Source of the DNA: Serilophus lunatus
Lineage: Eukaryota; Chordata; Aves; Passeriformes; Eurylaimidae
Direction: 5' to 3'
DNA: 64,000 nt
NCBI GenBank assembly: GCA_013399895.1
Contig: VXBA01002723.1
Coordinates: 35,838-99,837, forward strand
Made by a program: the position numbers and the translations under genes. Each line of letters opens with the position of its first letter. Positions within the stretch are counted from its first letter, which is position 1. Below the pieces are notes generated by a model that was not told where the DNA came from, searched no databases, and saw nothing but the letters and a program-made list of their open reading frames with translations. This document shows, piece after piece, positions 27,430 through 40,100 of the stretch.

Positions 27430-28080
27430 TGGATGTGACACCGGCCCCGCGGGTCGGAACGGGGTGTGGGGATGCTCCTGCCGCGGCGAACTTTGCTGCT
27501 GCCAGATCTCATCCTGATCCAGCCCTTGGCGGCAGCAGGAGTGGCGAAGGATGCTCAATTCCCTGTTGTCTGCACCGGCGGGTGCTGTGAGCCTCGGGGT
27601 GCGAGAAAAGAGGGGGGAACGGGAGATGCTCGGGCATGGAGCGAGGCATCCCCAGCACGAGCCAGTGGAGGTGCCCTCGGTGGGGGACCAAGGGAGCGTA
27701 TTCATGCTGGACAAGGGCTGCGGAAGCGCTGGCGCCTGCAGGGAGGCAGGGGAGGCCCCACAGGGTGGTGGTCCCCCGGGGCTGGTGGGTGGTGGGAGGG
27801 GGCCAGCGAGCCCGCCGGGCGCCCCTGCCGCATGGGAAGCGGGCACGGTTTAATTGGGCGGGCGGCCGCTCGGCGGGGCCGGCTGCTGGCAGGCGGACAC
27901 AAGATCTTTTGTCTCCGCTCTCGCTCCCGGCACCGGCTGGGGCTGGCAGGGCCCGGAGCAGTGCAGCCACTGAGAGCCGAGCTCGCCACCGGGGCAAGCA
28001 GCCAAACCCACCCCGGCTCCTCGGGTTGTCACAGGCCTTTGCTGCACGCGAGGAAGCGTCCAGGTGGCCGGCGAGGCTTC
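27430..28080. promoter_or_regulatory. Orphan CpG-dense block upstream of PTCH2
   Basis: CpG-rich stretch with GGGCGGGCGGCCGCTCGG and, at 27899-27912, ACAAGATCTTTTGT, two inverted ACAA half-sites like paired SOX sites. No exon with splice sites could be tied to it. It may be an alternative promoter, an enhancer, or simply GC-rich microchromosome-type DNA. Confidence 0.25.
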
Positions 28081-29469
28081 CTGGCTGATGAGGGGTTAGG
28101 AAACGTGTGGCAATCCCCGGCAAAGAGCCCTGCAGCTCTCCTCGTGCCCCTTTCTTGCCAGGAGAGCTATCAGGAAGAGGCATGAGATCCCTGTCCTCCC
28201 CACTGACTGGGGTCCCCAGCTGCATGGTCAGGGTCCTGGGGTAGAAGAGGTGTGAAAGCAGCCTGGCTTTTGCTCTCCAAGGTGGGATCTCCAAGAGGAG
28301 GCCAAGGAGGCATCTGTAGTGAGACTAGCCATTGCTTTTGAATTGTGGCTCCTCTTGCATCCCTCCTATCCCTCAGCTCCGGTCAGATACCTCCTGCAAA
28401 GTGGGGTCACCAGCCAGGGGCTGTGCCTTTCCTTCCTTTTCCAGCATCCTCCAGGCATGGTGGGTCTCCAGCCCCACAGAGGACAACCATGAGAGTAAAG
28501 GACAGGGTTGGTGCTGGCTGGGGAATAAGGAGTTGACTCCTACCATGTGCATTCTTCACCTGCTTGGTCTCCCAGGGGCATTTCCAGGAGCCTCCTCTAC
28601 CAGACCTCTCTTGCCACAGGGAAACCAGGGGCTATGAAGGTTGGAAAGGATATTGTGGTGGGAGCAGGAATGATCCCCAGGTGATGAGGTGGATGGTCTG
28701 ACCACCATCCAGAGCAGACCGTCTCTCCTTACAGAGCAGTCCGAGCCCCCGGTGCCGGCCAGTGCGTCAAAGCCAGCTGTGGATCAGTGGTGGCTGCAAG
28801 CAGAGCATAGCCTAATCACTTCTTGCTGGTATCCGTCCCCAACCACCCCCTCTGCAGAAGGGCCCGAGCAGGGGAAGATATTGCTGTTGCTCAATGACTC
28901 TGTGAGGGCCCAGGTCCTGGCTTCTTCCTGGCGTTGCTGGAATGGCGGAGTGACGCGGCTGAGTGTTGCCGACCCAAAGAGCAAGCACCATCATCACTGT
29001 GGTGAGGGACCTCTCATGGGTGGCACAGTCTGGCCAGGTTTGGCTTTTTGGGTCTCCCAACCCATCACCAGGGGATTCATGGCTTTCTTTGTCTGGGAGC
29101 ACAGCTGGATGCTTTGGGCAATCCTGGTGCTTGGGATGGAAATCAGATGGAAGGGGCCGCGGGGCTGTTACCCACTGACCATCTCAAATGTGCCTCTCAC
29201 CGTGGCTGGCATTGCCAGTTGATTGTTCCTCACCATCCCCTCCAACTCTCCCAGTGCTGGCAGGCGGCTGTGCCCCAGCCCTGCGTGCAGGTGTTCATGC
29301 TGGAGACCATGGTCCTGGGGAACAGCAGTCGGTTGCTCCCACCTTCCCTGCCACCTTCCCTGCCTGGGGCAACCCACATCCTGCCACAGGGTTAAACTGC
29401 CCAAGGAAAGGAGGGAGGAAGATAGGAAAAACAATCACAAGAATTTGTTTCATGCTGCCTGAATCCCTC

Positions 29470-29760
29470 CCCACACACAGCAGTGTTTTTGGACGGCCAA
29501 TTTATAATCAGCAGTGTGGAATGTTGTAAATTAAATATTTTTAAACAACTTTGCTCTCTCTCTGGTTAAACATTTCAGAGATCGCTCTTTCTTGTCTGTC
29601 TCTTGCTGGGTGGTCCCTCCATTCGCCCGTACATCTTCCTCAAACACAATTAACCATTTAGATGTTGCACAAAGGAATAGCTTATGCATACAACACCAGT
29701 CGCTTGCTGCTCTGGCGCTGGGGGAGGGAGGCAAATAAGAAGGCAGCTTCTTTTATTTTC
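29470..29760. promoter_or_regulatory. Candidate Hedgehog-responsive element with a perfect GLI site
   Basis: AT-leaning, repeat-free block 8.4 kb upstream of the PTCH2 start. It contains TGGGTGGTC at 29607-29615, the exact GLI consensus, plus GGAATGT (TEAD-like), AATTTATAATCAGC and ACAATTAACCATTTAG. Composition and motif content suggest an enhancer; conservation could not be tested here. Confidence 0.35.
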
Positions 29761-32149
29761 TACTAAAAACAAAAACAAGAAAATCCCTTTTTCCTTCCCA
29801 AACTATCCCATTTTTCCTTGAATTGTAAAGGCACCGATCCAAACTCATCAGCTGTCTTGGTCCTCAGTCCAACAATCCCCTTGCATCCCCCCTTGCCTGA
29901 AATTCAACATTAGCATTTTAAAAGCCTAAAACATACAAGTTTATTTAGACTCAAGTTCTCCCAAGCTCTTGCTTTCCATATTTATATACACATGTATTTT
30001 AACATATATAAAATGTCTGTCTATAGGGCCTGGAAGGAAGTTCCCGTCTGCTGGCCCGTCTGGGAGGCACAGGCGCGGCTGTGGACCTTGGCTCCTGGGA
30101 GATGGAGCGAAAACCAACAGGATCCAGAAATCAGCTGCCTGGCTGAGAGGGAGCAAACGTCAAGGGACAGGCTGCTGCAGAGTTATCAGTGGATGTGCTG
30201 GGTGCTGGATGCCCGTGAGGGAAGCTCCTCATCCCCAAATTAACCCTGCGTGTTGCCAGTGAGAAGGGCCCTGTGCTCTGTTCTCCCCAGCGGCACCGGG
30301 AGGGGCTGGGTCAGGGCACAGTGGGCAGCCTGTAATGCCAAGGGACTGGGGCTCAGTTGCCTGCTGCAATAATCATTCCTTTCAAACAGGTGACTGAAGG
30401 CCTCAGGAATGGCCGTGTATGGTGGGAGGGTGGCACTGCAGTGTCCTGGGACTGGGTCACACCATACACTGTGCAGTGTGTGGCTGTCACACCACTGCTG
30501 CCTGCGCAGGCGATTCCTCTGAGAGCCCCACGTGGGGCTTGATCTCACTCTGCCCCTCACAAGACACCAGGGGCAGGAGACAGAGCAGCCATTGGCCCTC
30601 ACTGGGGACTTGGGCCAGCATGGAGGAGGCAAGGCATCTTCTGAAAACATTGGTGTTCCCCAGACCTGTGGGGTTTTATTAGGAAAATTCTGGTCTCTGG
30701 ACCAGCAAAATCCAAAAGACGGGAAGAGGCACAGTCAAAAACACTCTTTCCAGGCAGCCACAGGAAGGACAGTGGGCTACTGAAGCCAGCAAGGAAGCCT
30801 ACACGATCAACCTTGGAGACCGGAGGCAATAAAAGACTGGTGAGTCCTCATGATTCCAGCTCCAAGAGGTTCAGGAGAGTTCTACTGCTAGGGCTGCAGA
30901 CACAGCCTCAGCTGGATAGGGGCGATGGGGGAGCCAGACCTACACACCTGAGGCTGTATGACCACTCAGGCTGACACTGCTCTCCCCTTCCTACCTGCAA
31001 GCCAAAAGGAAGATCAAAGCTGGATGCAAAGGTTTTGTGTCCCTTTGAACATGACTGGAGTGGAAAGCCCACCATCCTGGGAATGGCTGGCTGTTTGCCT
31101 TTGCCTCACGTGTCTCTGCTCCGAGGCTGCCAGGAAGATGGGAGCCATCCCCTTCAGTTTGACTGCAGAAGGGATCAAATGAGCTGCTGCTTCCTGAGAG
31201 ATCCCAACAGTCACCTACAAAAGCAAACACGAATGGCTCAGGGAGGCAAGCCACAGCTCTGGGTGTCTGCCTAAAAAATGCTCTTCCCAAATCTCAGTCT
31301 TGTAAATGAGCTTTGCTACAAACCTCCTGGCAAAGACCTGGCTGCTGAGCCACTGCCAGTGGTACCCACCTCTCATGGGAGCCAATTTGAGGGGGAAAAG
31401 TTGCAGGTGTCCCTGTCATGGTGTGCTCAGGGCGCAGGACCCACAGACAGAAGTCCGGCCAGGTGTGCACACGCACTGCTCCTGGGCTCTGCATCCACAC
31501 CAAGCCTGCTGCCCTGGTCACAGGAAAAGCCTTTTGGGAGCTGCTGGCAGCACACCATTCAGGGGAAACTACAAGCCAGCGGTGCTGCTGGTTGGATACC
31601 TCACTGGGCATCACAGCAAACCTCTGCTGTACCCCATGCACATCAGCACGTGACAAGCCTTTGTAAGAACCTTCTCACAGCAACCCTGGCTGTACATCTG
31701 CCAAGGAAGTGTCCAGGAAAAATCTGTCTAGTGTGAGCCAGCACCTACAGAGCTGGGAGCTTCCATGTCTCTCAGAGAAGCTTTGCCTATAAAGCACCAC
31801 CTTGGTGCCAATAGCACCGTGATGAGCACAGGCTGTAATGCTCAGCTGCCTGGGTGTGATGGGGCAGCACAACGAGCAGCTTACTTGTGTCTGAGAGGTG
31901 CCCAGCTCCTCAAAAGTTGGTGAGAAGCTTGTACCAGTAACAACTTCCTGAAGGTCTGTATGACCTAGGACCAAACAGTCACATCCAAACCTACCTGGGA
32001 ACAGAACTTCATGTCTTCAGTCAACTCCTGGATTTTCTTGACAACTGTAACATCACTCAGGTTGTAAAGTTGCCTGACCCAACCCATCAGCTGCTCACCT
32101 GATGATGACAGCAGCGTGAAGGCCAGGTTAGATGAGGAAGGGTTAACCT

Positions 32150-33060
32150 CCAGTGCCCGCCTTGGGATTCCTGAAGGCCCTATTATCCCAAACTATTTTT
32201 CATAATTACTGCCACACACGTAGACTACATCAAGAGTGAATCTTCACTTTGATAATTTGTGCTGTGAAATCTCACTTTAGGATCTACTTTTATCTCACAC
32301 CAAACACCTGCAGGTTGTAAAAGGCAAAAAGGAAAAGAAAACGCCTCAAATCCCGGCCAGGTTTTCAAGTGTCAGAGAACACTAAATTAATGCTAAATTG
32401 TAACACACACAGTAAAAAGCCCCCCACCCTCTTCTTAAATTAGCTAAACAAAAGGACTGAGACTTTAACGTATAATTAAGGTGCAAGGAGGTAAAGCTGT
32501 AGCTGTTAAATAAGGGGATGAAGAGTTTTTAGAAGTTAAGACGTATCCTAAAAACGAAGAGGGAGAAGGCTTTGTGTTTAAGCAAAAAGACCATGAGTCA
32601 AAGTCCCTGAAGACTTCTCTCGGCTTTGCCAGCCGTACAGTAAAACGCAAAGCCAGGTAATTACGCTCCACTCTGCTTCTGGTTCTACACACCCAAAATG
32701 GAGCCTCACTCCCTTGCAGCACACAGAGACAAGAAGTCTCTTTAATTAACCTTTGTAAAGACTCTGCGATCCTTGGATGAAAAAGGCTTCGTACCTTAGG
32801 AACATGTTTGCGCACATACGTGAGGCAAAACCTCCAGCACAAAGCTGAAGCTGAACTGCAGCGCGTTTCTTCTCTCTGCAGCTTGTCACAGGCCTTGAAA
32901 CTCCTCCTTACCCATAGTTTCCATTTCAATCTGGTCCTTTAGAGGAAGGATTTTGTTTATGAAACTCAGGGAATGTCTGGATTATAATCTCTCTCCTGTC
33001 AAATTAACTAGGAAATGGTAAATCTCCTCAGGGGTCACCGGTGCCCATGAAGCGCAAATT
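32150..33060. promoter_or_regulatory. AT-rich block with many retained CpGs, candidate conserved element
   Basis: AT-rich and repeat-free, yet it retains many CpGs (for example AACGTATAATTAAGG, GACGTATCC, GTAATTACGC, TGCGCACATACGTG) that usually decay in neutral AT-rich DNA, together with TTTAATTAACC sites. It sits 1 kb downstream of the EIF2B3 poly(A) signal. Purifying selection is one explanation; not proven. Confidence 0.25.
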
Positions 33061-33619
33061 TTACATTTATCACTTCAGTTAATGAGATACCATCCCTGCA
33101 AGTTGCTGTAAGCACCTCTGGATGCCAAACTTCCAGGGGCAGATAAATGCCCTGTTCAATCCTACTACATTCTAATAAACAGCTTTTAGGTAGGAACTTG
33201 TGTCCAATTTACAAATATTAAAGAACAGCTTGTGTTTCAATTCCATCCAGGTGCTTTACAATCCTGGCACAAGCCCTGACCACAACGCTGTGCATTTCAC
33301 ATTAGCACATGCGACTCATCTCACGCACATAGGTACAGTCATCCACAGATCATCCAAGTGTAGGGAGGGCCTCTTGTCTGGAATTAGGAACAGTGGATTG
33401 ACAAGATGAAGAACCATCAAAATAAAGCAGGCACTGCCTACTGCTTATGCCCCACACCCCCTCCATGCCCCGCAAGCCTTCACATACTTGCTCTTGGGCA
33501 GAATTTCAAAGTATCAGACCAAACTGGGCCCTGATGGAAATAGGTGCTAAACTCCTTGACTGCATTACAGAGAAGAGGCACATATGAATAAACACTTATG
33601 TACTTTGGGGCAGCATCAT

Positions 33620-33655
33620 GAGAGAGAGAGAGAGACAGGAGGAGGAGGAGGAGGC
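33620..33655. repeat. (GA)n/(GGA)n microsatellite
   Basis: GA dinucleotides (33620-33635) followed by GGA trinucleotides to 33655. It lies downstream of the EIF2B3 3' end. Confidence 0.85.
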
Positions 33656-33974
33656 TGGTGAAGCTGCTGGGCTGCAAAGAGCAGCTCGCACTGCCGCTGT
33701 TTTCGCTGTCCGCCTGCTGCGTTGATGAGATGCACAAGCAGCATCTCGAGCAGATTCTCCCAGGCTCGGGCATGGTGGTGCAGGACTGCAGGGACGCGGT
33801 TTACACTGCAGGGAGGGCAGCTAAGTCATTCTTTGGAGTGGGCACAGTCTGTGTGGTCCCTGCTCTCCCTTCTGCTGGAAAAGTACAGTGCATTGGCCGA
33901 GCGCGCAGGAACCGATCTAACCCGGCACAAACCCGCGCGCATCCCAATGAGGGGGGAGGGGCTGACGGACACAC

Positions 33975-34142
33975 CGCTCTGTAAATACTTCTTTATTAAG
34001 ACATAAATATAAAGCTGAACAGGAAAGGAGCAGTGACAGGGTAAAACCGTGCCAGTACTGATCTGTACGGATGATCTTATGACGCTTGAACATCTGGTTC
34101 TGCTGCTGGCTTCCATAAAATCATCTTTAAAACTTACTCGGG
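33975..34142 (-). terminator. EIF2B3: EIF2B3 3' UTR and poly(A) signal
   Basis: After the EIF2B3 stop the minus strand carries AATAAA at 33992-33997, followed by a GT-rich stretch (GCGGTGTGTCCGTC) that fits a downstream cleavage element. Cleavage is expected near 33975-33985, giving a short 3' UTR of about 160 nt. Confidence 0.7.
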
Positions 34143-34195
34143 TTATATCTCCATCAGCTGTTCGGTGCCCACAATGACTTCATTAACATGTTTGG
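34143..34195 (-). CDS. EIF2B3: EIF2B3 last coding exon
   Basis: 53 nt. Two bases complete Ala, then KHVNEVIVGTEQLMEI and TAA (34143-34145). Found by splice phase and by match to the human C terminus; it is too short to be seen as an open frame. The acceptor is a good TTTTCAG after a pyrimidine tract. Confidence 0.95.
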
Positions 34196-37100
34196 CTGAA
34201 AAGAGAGAGGGAGGAAAAGAGGAGGAATTGAGTTTTGCAGCAGAGCTTCAGACCTTGCATTTTTTAAATCTGCAACTTTGAAACAAATGAGAAAAGCAGA
34301 TTCTGGGGAACTCATACACAGATTCGCTGGACTCCAGCATCTCTCCGACAGTATCCCACACACATGGCGAAAGCCTAAACAACTGACTAAACATTAGGAG
34401 GTTTCTCTAATGAGAGTTTTCACATGTATGTGTCACCAATAAACAAGAGAGGCCCTACGGAAGTCACAGCTGCTACTGACAGGTGTACACCTAGGTCAAG
34501 GCAAGGAACCATCAACATCCTACATGGAGATCTGGCATAGAATTAAAGATCAGTAATCCACCCTGGCTCTAAAGAGCACTGTGTGGGCTCTCAAACTCTG
34601 TGGAGTGAAGGGCCTGCTCAGCACTGGGGGGCCATCACCGAGGTAGTATAAGATCTTCTCAGCAATCCTAACTCAGCCCTGGCAGTTTAAAAAGGGCTTT
34701 TTTTAAAAAAAAAAAATTAAACCCAATTTCTTCTCCAACAGTATCTGTGTGAAGCAAGTTCTCTGAGTACAGTTACCATCTCTGAGGGTAATGGTGGACA
34801 GCCCTCCTCAGAGTCTTTTAGAGCAAATTTGTTGGAGGGGCAGTTTCTGCAAGGTCACTCCTTTGCCCGTTCCGAGGAGCTCTGCAGAGCCCCACTGGAC
34901 ACAATAATGTGCCAGTCCCTGCCCCAGCACTGTTAGTGCACTGTACTGAAAAAGCCTTCCCTTTAAAATGCAAAAGCAGCTTGTCAGGGAAGGACTGCAA
35001 ATAAGGGATCTAAAGCCAAAATAATAAAAACACGCAATTGAAAGCCTAGTGCCTAAAAAACCCAAGCGTGTGGCCTCAGAGCATCACACAATGCTGATGT
35101 GCTCAAAGTGGGTGTCCTCAGGGTACTGTGGGGGAGGTGGTGAATCTAAATTGCTCTCTGAGAGCTGGACACCTATACAGGAGGAGCTCAGGTGGTGTGA
35201 CCCATGCCCCTAGGCTCTTCATCTTACCTCCTGCACATTAGGAATAACAATTGGCTCTGGAGCCTGGGATAAAGGGTCAAGGCCTGTGAGGTGCTGGGAT
35301 ATACCAATGGAAGGCTGTGGTGTCTCCCACACATTACACAGCAGTTGGGATAGATAGCCAAGGATGATGGAAATAATGAGTTGTGTTTTATTTACCCACC
35401 TAAAACTCTTCCCCTCAAGGGAGTGGATTTTGTAAGACTGCTGCAAAACAACAAACATGCCACCTTTGGCTAACTGAAGAAATTACTGGCAATCCTCAAA
35501 GTGGCTGGGCCAACATGATGCTTCTATTGGTTTAAAATTCAAGACATAAGCTTTGCACCATGCAAAACATTGCTCCAGTAAATGTTTGATCAAATTCTGC
35601 TCCATAAACTTCAAGGAGTTGTGGACTGTGGCAACGTAATTTTCCACTACGGCCTCAACCCCGCAGTCGTATGGATCATATGCAGTCTTCTTAGCCTGAG
35701 AGACAGAGGGGGTGAGCCACACAACTGCCTTTAGGAGACCCTTCACAAAGGCAGAAATAAAGAGATCAAGAAGCTGCTTCTCACCTGCAGCATCAGATCG
35801 AGACATTTAGCTCTGGGATATTTAGTGACAATGGATAATTAATTCTGGAGACTCACACTAACATCTTGGAGCTCAATCTCCAGCACTTTGGGCAGGATGA
35901 GCAGAGGTGGATGCAGTGCTCAGGAAAATGAGGGTCTGACTGTACAAGTGCCAGGTGCAAGTATGATGTAGGTAGCACCACACAACCTCTCCAGCACAGC
36001 TCTGCCAATAGCCCCAAGTCCAGCCTTCAGCACCTCTCTCCTCCTGTCCTGGACCCCACACAGCTTTGCCAAGGTACCTCAATTCCAACCTGCAGCATTT
36101 CTTGCTATAACATTCCTTATCCCCAACAGCTTTCCCAATATATCTCAAACAGGCCCTGTAGCAACTCCTGTGACTCCATTCCTGAACCTCCTCCAAGCAG
36201 ACTACCTATCATGTTGATTTCTATGATGTGAATAAGACCCTGGCTACCATCCAGTGAGAATAATTACGTTATGCCTCTGCAGATTAAACATGCCTTCATC
36301 TAGGCTTATAAAGAGCCATGTCAATTTATGGTTCTATATATAGTCTATCTGTAGCAATACTTTTTAATAAGGAACTTCTTGCTTCATTTCAGACAGCATC
36401 CTCCACGGTCCTAAACATGCAGAGCTGGGATGGGTCCTGTCACATACCTTGCTGCAGAGGTGGTACCAACTATTTGTATTTTGCACCGACACGCTTGTAG
36501 CTGCCTTATGATATCTTGTATTTTACACCTGATGAGTTCAAAATGCTATTCAAGAGTGGGTGACTAAGAGCATTCCTTTTTTACGGATTGGGAAATGAAG
36601 GCAGCAGTGAGTTTAGGGAGCTTAAGCAGCCAAAGCCACATGGGAAATTGGAGCATGCATTCCCTCATCTCACATCCCTCTGCCTGTTTCATCTTCTCCT
36701 TGATCTGTGTGGCCCAGATTACCCAGAGCAGGCACACTAGGCCTGCCTGGTATGTCACTGCTACCTCAGACTCACATGAAATCACCAAACTCATTTCTAA
36801 TTGTACAGAGAACACATGAATCTGCCTGTCTAAAATCCACGAGAAAGTTTTTAAGTGATAAAGGGAATGGTTTTGCTAGAAACAAAGCTCTGTTCCGCAC
36901 CCCGAGGGGATGTGATAGGCAGATAAGGATTCACCCTGCTTCCCTCTTCCCTTCCCAAAGCCCTGCTTGTGAAGGGAAGGGAATTCAGACTCCAGTGTGT
37001 GTGCCAGAGAGCTGAGCTGCGGATAGCGTTTCATTATCAGACGTAGCTGCCAGTTGCCAGTGGCTCTGGCTGGTACCAGCAAGCTCAGTTCCTGCAGAAA

Positions 37101-40100
37101 CTCTGCCTGAAACTCTGGGGGAGGAGGGAGAAGTACCTCACATGCTTCACTGTTCAGGTCCTTTTCTCCTTCCTCAGCTCCCCATTAGGGATTTCTTACC
37201 AGGCTGCCTTTTATCTGACACTGGCAGGGTTACAGATGCATTCAGCCCACAGAGAAAGAAGAGGGATTAGAGAAAGGACTTTCAGAAAGCCTTAAGAGTT
37301 GGACTCTGCAACCTTAAATCATGTTCAACTAGATCTTCTCAGATTGGGAGCATCTGGTACTAAGCAAATCCAGAGCTGATCAACACATTCAACCTCCTGA
37401 TTAGCACTTTGCTTCAACTTGCTGACGCAGCCCAGCCTGAAGTCAGCCTGGGTGCTTGAACTGAGTGTCCGCGGAGATTTTACTGAGTGTAAATCAAAAA
37501 CCTGTCACTCGTTATATATGCGTTCCTGCTTGGGAAGACATTTGTTTACACATACTGTACACTAGCCCCTTAAAAACATACGCACAAGGCGAGCTAGAGA
37601 GCAGAGCAGCTTTTGGTGCTTGGCTAAAAACAAATTGTAATGCAAATAAACAGAGGGGCGGAAATGACTGCGCAGCCCAGCACAAACCCCACCAGCAGGC
37701 CGGGGGCCGGGGACCCAGCGCTCCCCAGCCTTCCTGGCAGGTTCCTGCCAAGCCGCTCACAGAAAGGGGATGTCGGAGCATTCCTTTAAAAGCCATGTGA
37801 AAGCATCTCCTTGTTGTTTGCTCAATTAGCCCCAGACAGATTGCTGCTGCTGCTGCTGGTGGCAACGCTGGGTTGTAAAGGAGGGGGGGAAGGAGGGGAA
37901 AGGGAGGGAAAAAAAAAAAAAGAGAGAGGAGAAAAAAGGGTTAGGGCCTAGGCCCAGGACCACCACGAAGTTTCAGCCCTCAGGGGCTCCAAAAAACGTT
38001 CAGTTTACTCACTCAATTACATACACTGTTTTATAAACCCTTTAAAATAAAATAGAAAACAGTCCCTGGCACAGAATTACTGCTCTATTATACAGCAGTG
38101 ATGAAAGCCACTGCTGTGTATTTGCTCTCTTTAAAGCAAGAGATAGTTTAACTTAAAAAACTAGGCGGGGGGAGGGGTGGCTGCAGAAACGCATGCACGA
38201 AAACACGCTGTGGGTGGTTCCCACCACATTCACCCAGGACAGAAAGGATCAGAGAGTGGGAGAGAAGAGCAACTTGTCTCTGCAGTGATGGTTGGCCCTA
38301 GAAAAGCAGCCAGGTTGGGGGGGGGTGGGGGAGAGGAACTAAAGGGGCTTAAGGGGATGGGAAGCAGCTGAAGCTTGACTTTGGGAGGCTGGAGGGTGTT
38401 TTAAATTACATGTACAGATAAAGAAGGGAAGCAGGTGATGGGGGCTGATTTGTTTGTGTTTACAGAGCAGTGGGACTTTCCAGTTAAGGCCTGCTCTCTT
38501 CCCAGCCAGGCTTTACTTACACGATCACTGGAGACCAGGGTGACCACACTGTGGCCCCAAAGGCCAGGAGTGTCTCACAATTTCCAGCAAGCACCGGGTC
38601 AGCCCCGCCGTGCAGCCGTCAGCTGAGCCCGTGGGTCTCCAGCAGCCATGCTCCTCATGAGCTGAGTGCTCCAGCTGCTCCCAGTGTGGGATGTGCAGCT
38701 CACTCCAGGAGCACTGTGAATGGGGCTGGAGGTAGCTTCAGGAAGATCAGCTCTGGCCCATAGCTGGGGCCTCCAGCCCACAGAACAGGCAGGCAGTCAA
38801 GATCTCCCTCCTGCCTTACATCCATCCCCAACAACCACCAGTGCTCAGGGCTGGTGCTTATGTGGTTCAGATGAGGTTTTTCTCATAGTTCAACCTGTAT
38901 TAATCCCTTTGCTCTCAAATCCTTCTGGAGAAAAAATGTGTCTTGAGAGTGTAAAGCAAAGGTAACACTGAATTCAGTGCCTGATGAGAGACGAATTTAC
39001 TGCGGCTTGGAGCAGATGGACTGGAGAACTGAAGGAACTAGGAGGAGAGGTGTATGGGAAAGTGATCACTCAGTCTTAGAAGAAAGGTTAGTAATGGGAA
39101 AAGGAGATCAAGAACTGGGGATGTGCCTAGGATAGAAAGCTCCTTGGAGAAGGAGACACACTTGAAGTCCAAGTATTGGGGCAGAGTGCTAGCAAAGTGT
39201 TTAAGAAAGGGATGGATTACACTGATCCATGTGTTCCCATGGGATATCACCACCTCACATCAAATGCAAGCAGAAACCTTAGAAACAACAGTCTAAAGAC
39301 TGTCCACACTTTCTGCTAGGATGGCAGAGGCGCCATTTTTGCCTGCTGCACTGGACACCAATAGAGGTCCTTTCCTTTCTCAGCATCCATTGGGATGTTC
39401 TTCCTGGCTCTTTCATGTAGCTGAGCTCTAAGAGCACAAATGATTATTTTCCCTGCATGGACCATATAAAAATATTTCCATAAGGTTCTGAACTGTTGCC
39501 TTATGGGTAGACTTCACAATCAGCATGCTGCAAATGTGGCAGCTTGTTTAACCCCCTCACTCAGGAAGCCTGAACTTCCCTGGCTGGGAATGACAGTGTG
39601 CACAATTGTGACAGTCCCCAGTGGCAGTAAAGAGGACAAAGTATTGCTGGATGGATATTCTAGGGCAGTTTTATGCAACTGCTAAGGCCAGAACTCATAA
39701 ACCATTTTTATACAACTTGGAAAAGAGGCTTATTAGGATTAGTTAGAAATGTAGTCACTGCATAGCTGCTGAAACAAAAATGTCAGCTATTTAAGGGATG
39801 CCTGTTTTAACTGCCAACAATATCTTTGTCATGGACACTCAGTAGTTAAACTACTTTAGAGAGAAATGTTATGGATCTCTCAGTTTTGCTATAAATTCAC
39901 ACCATTCCTACAACACCTCCAGTTCATTTTGCACCCCCGTGCACAATATACATGTGTGCACTGTTTAGTCTGTGTCTGTTCTTCATGAGCTTTCATAACT
40001 CCCATCTGCACTGCAGCATGCTTTCTGATCCCGACCCTGTGTCGTGCTAAGTGTTTTCAGTTCCTGAAGACTGCACCAGGAGGTATTCAGCATCTTGCAA

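Larger units (their letters stand above)
21981..33970. other. Intergenic region between PTCH2 and EIF2B3
   Basis: About 12 kb without a recognisable exon, RNA gene or young transposable element. The left part is GC-rich with CpG clusters at about 23680-23800, 24930-25080, 26450-26780 and 27430-28080. The right part turns AT-rich. Several open frames over 100 codons occur in the GC-rich part, but they lack homology I recognise and look like chance. Confidence 0.7.

Noticed and set aside
27466..28294. Long overlapping open frames on both strands in the CpG block
   Set aside because: Several frames are open at once, as expected from high GC; no homology or splice structure supports any of them.
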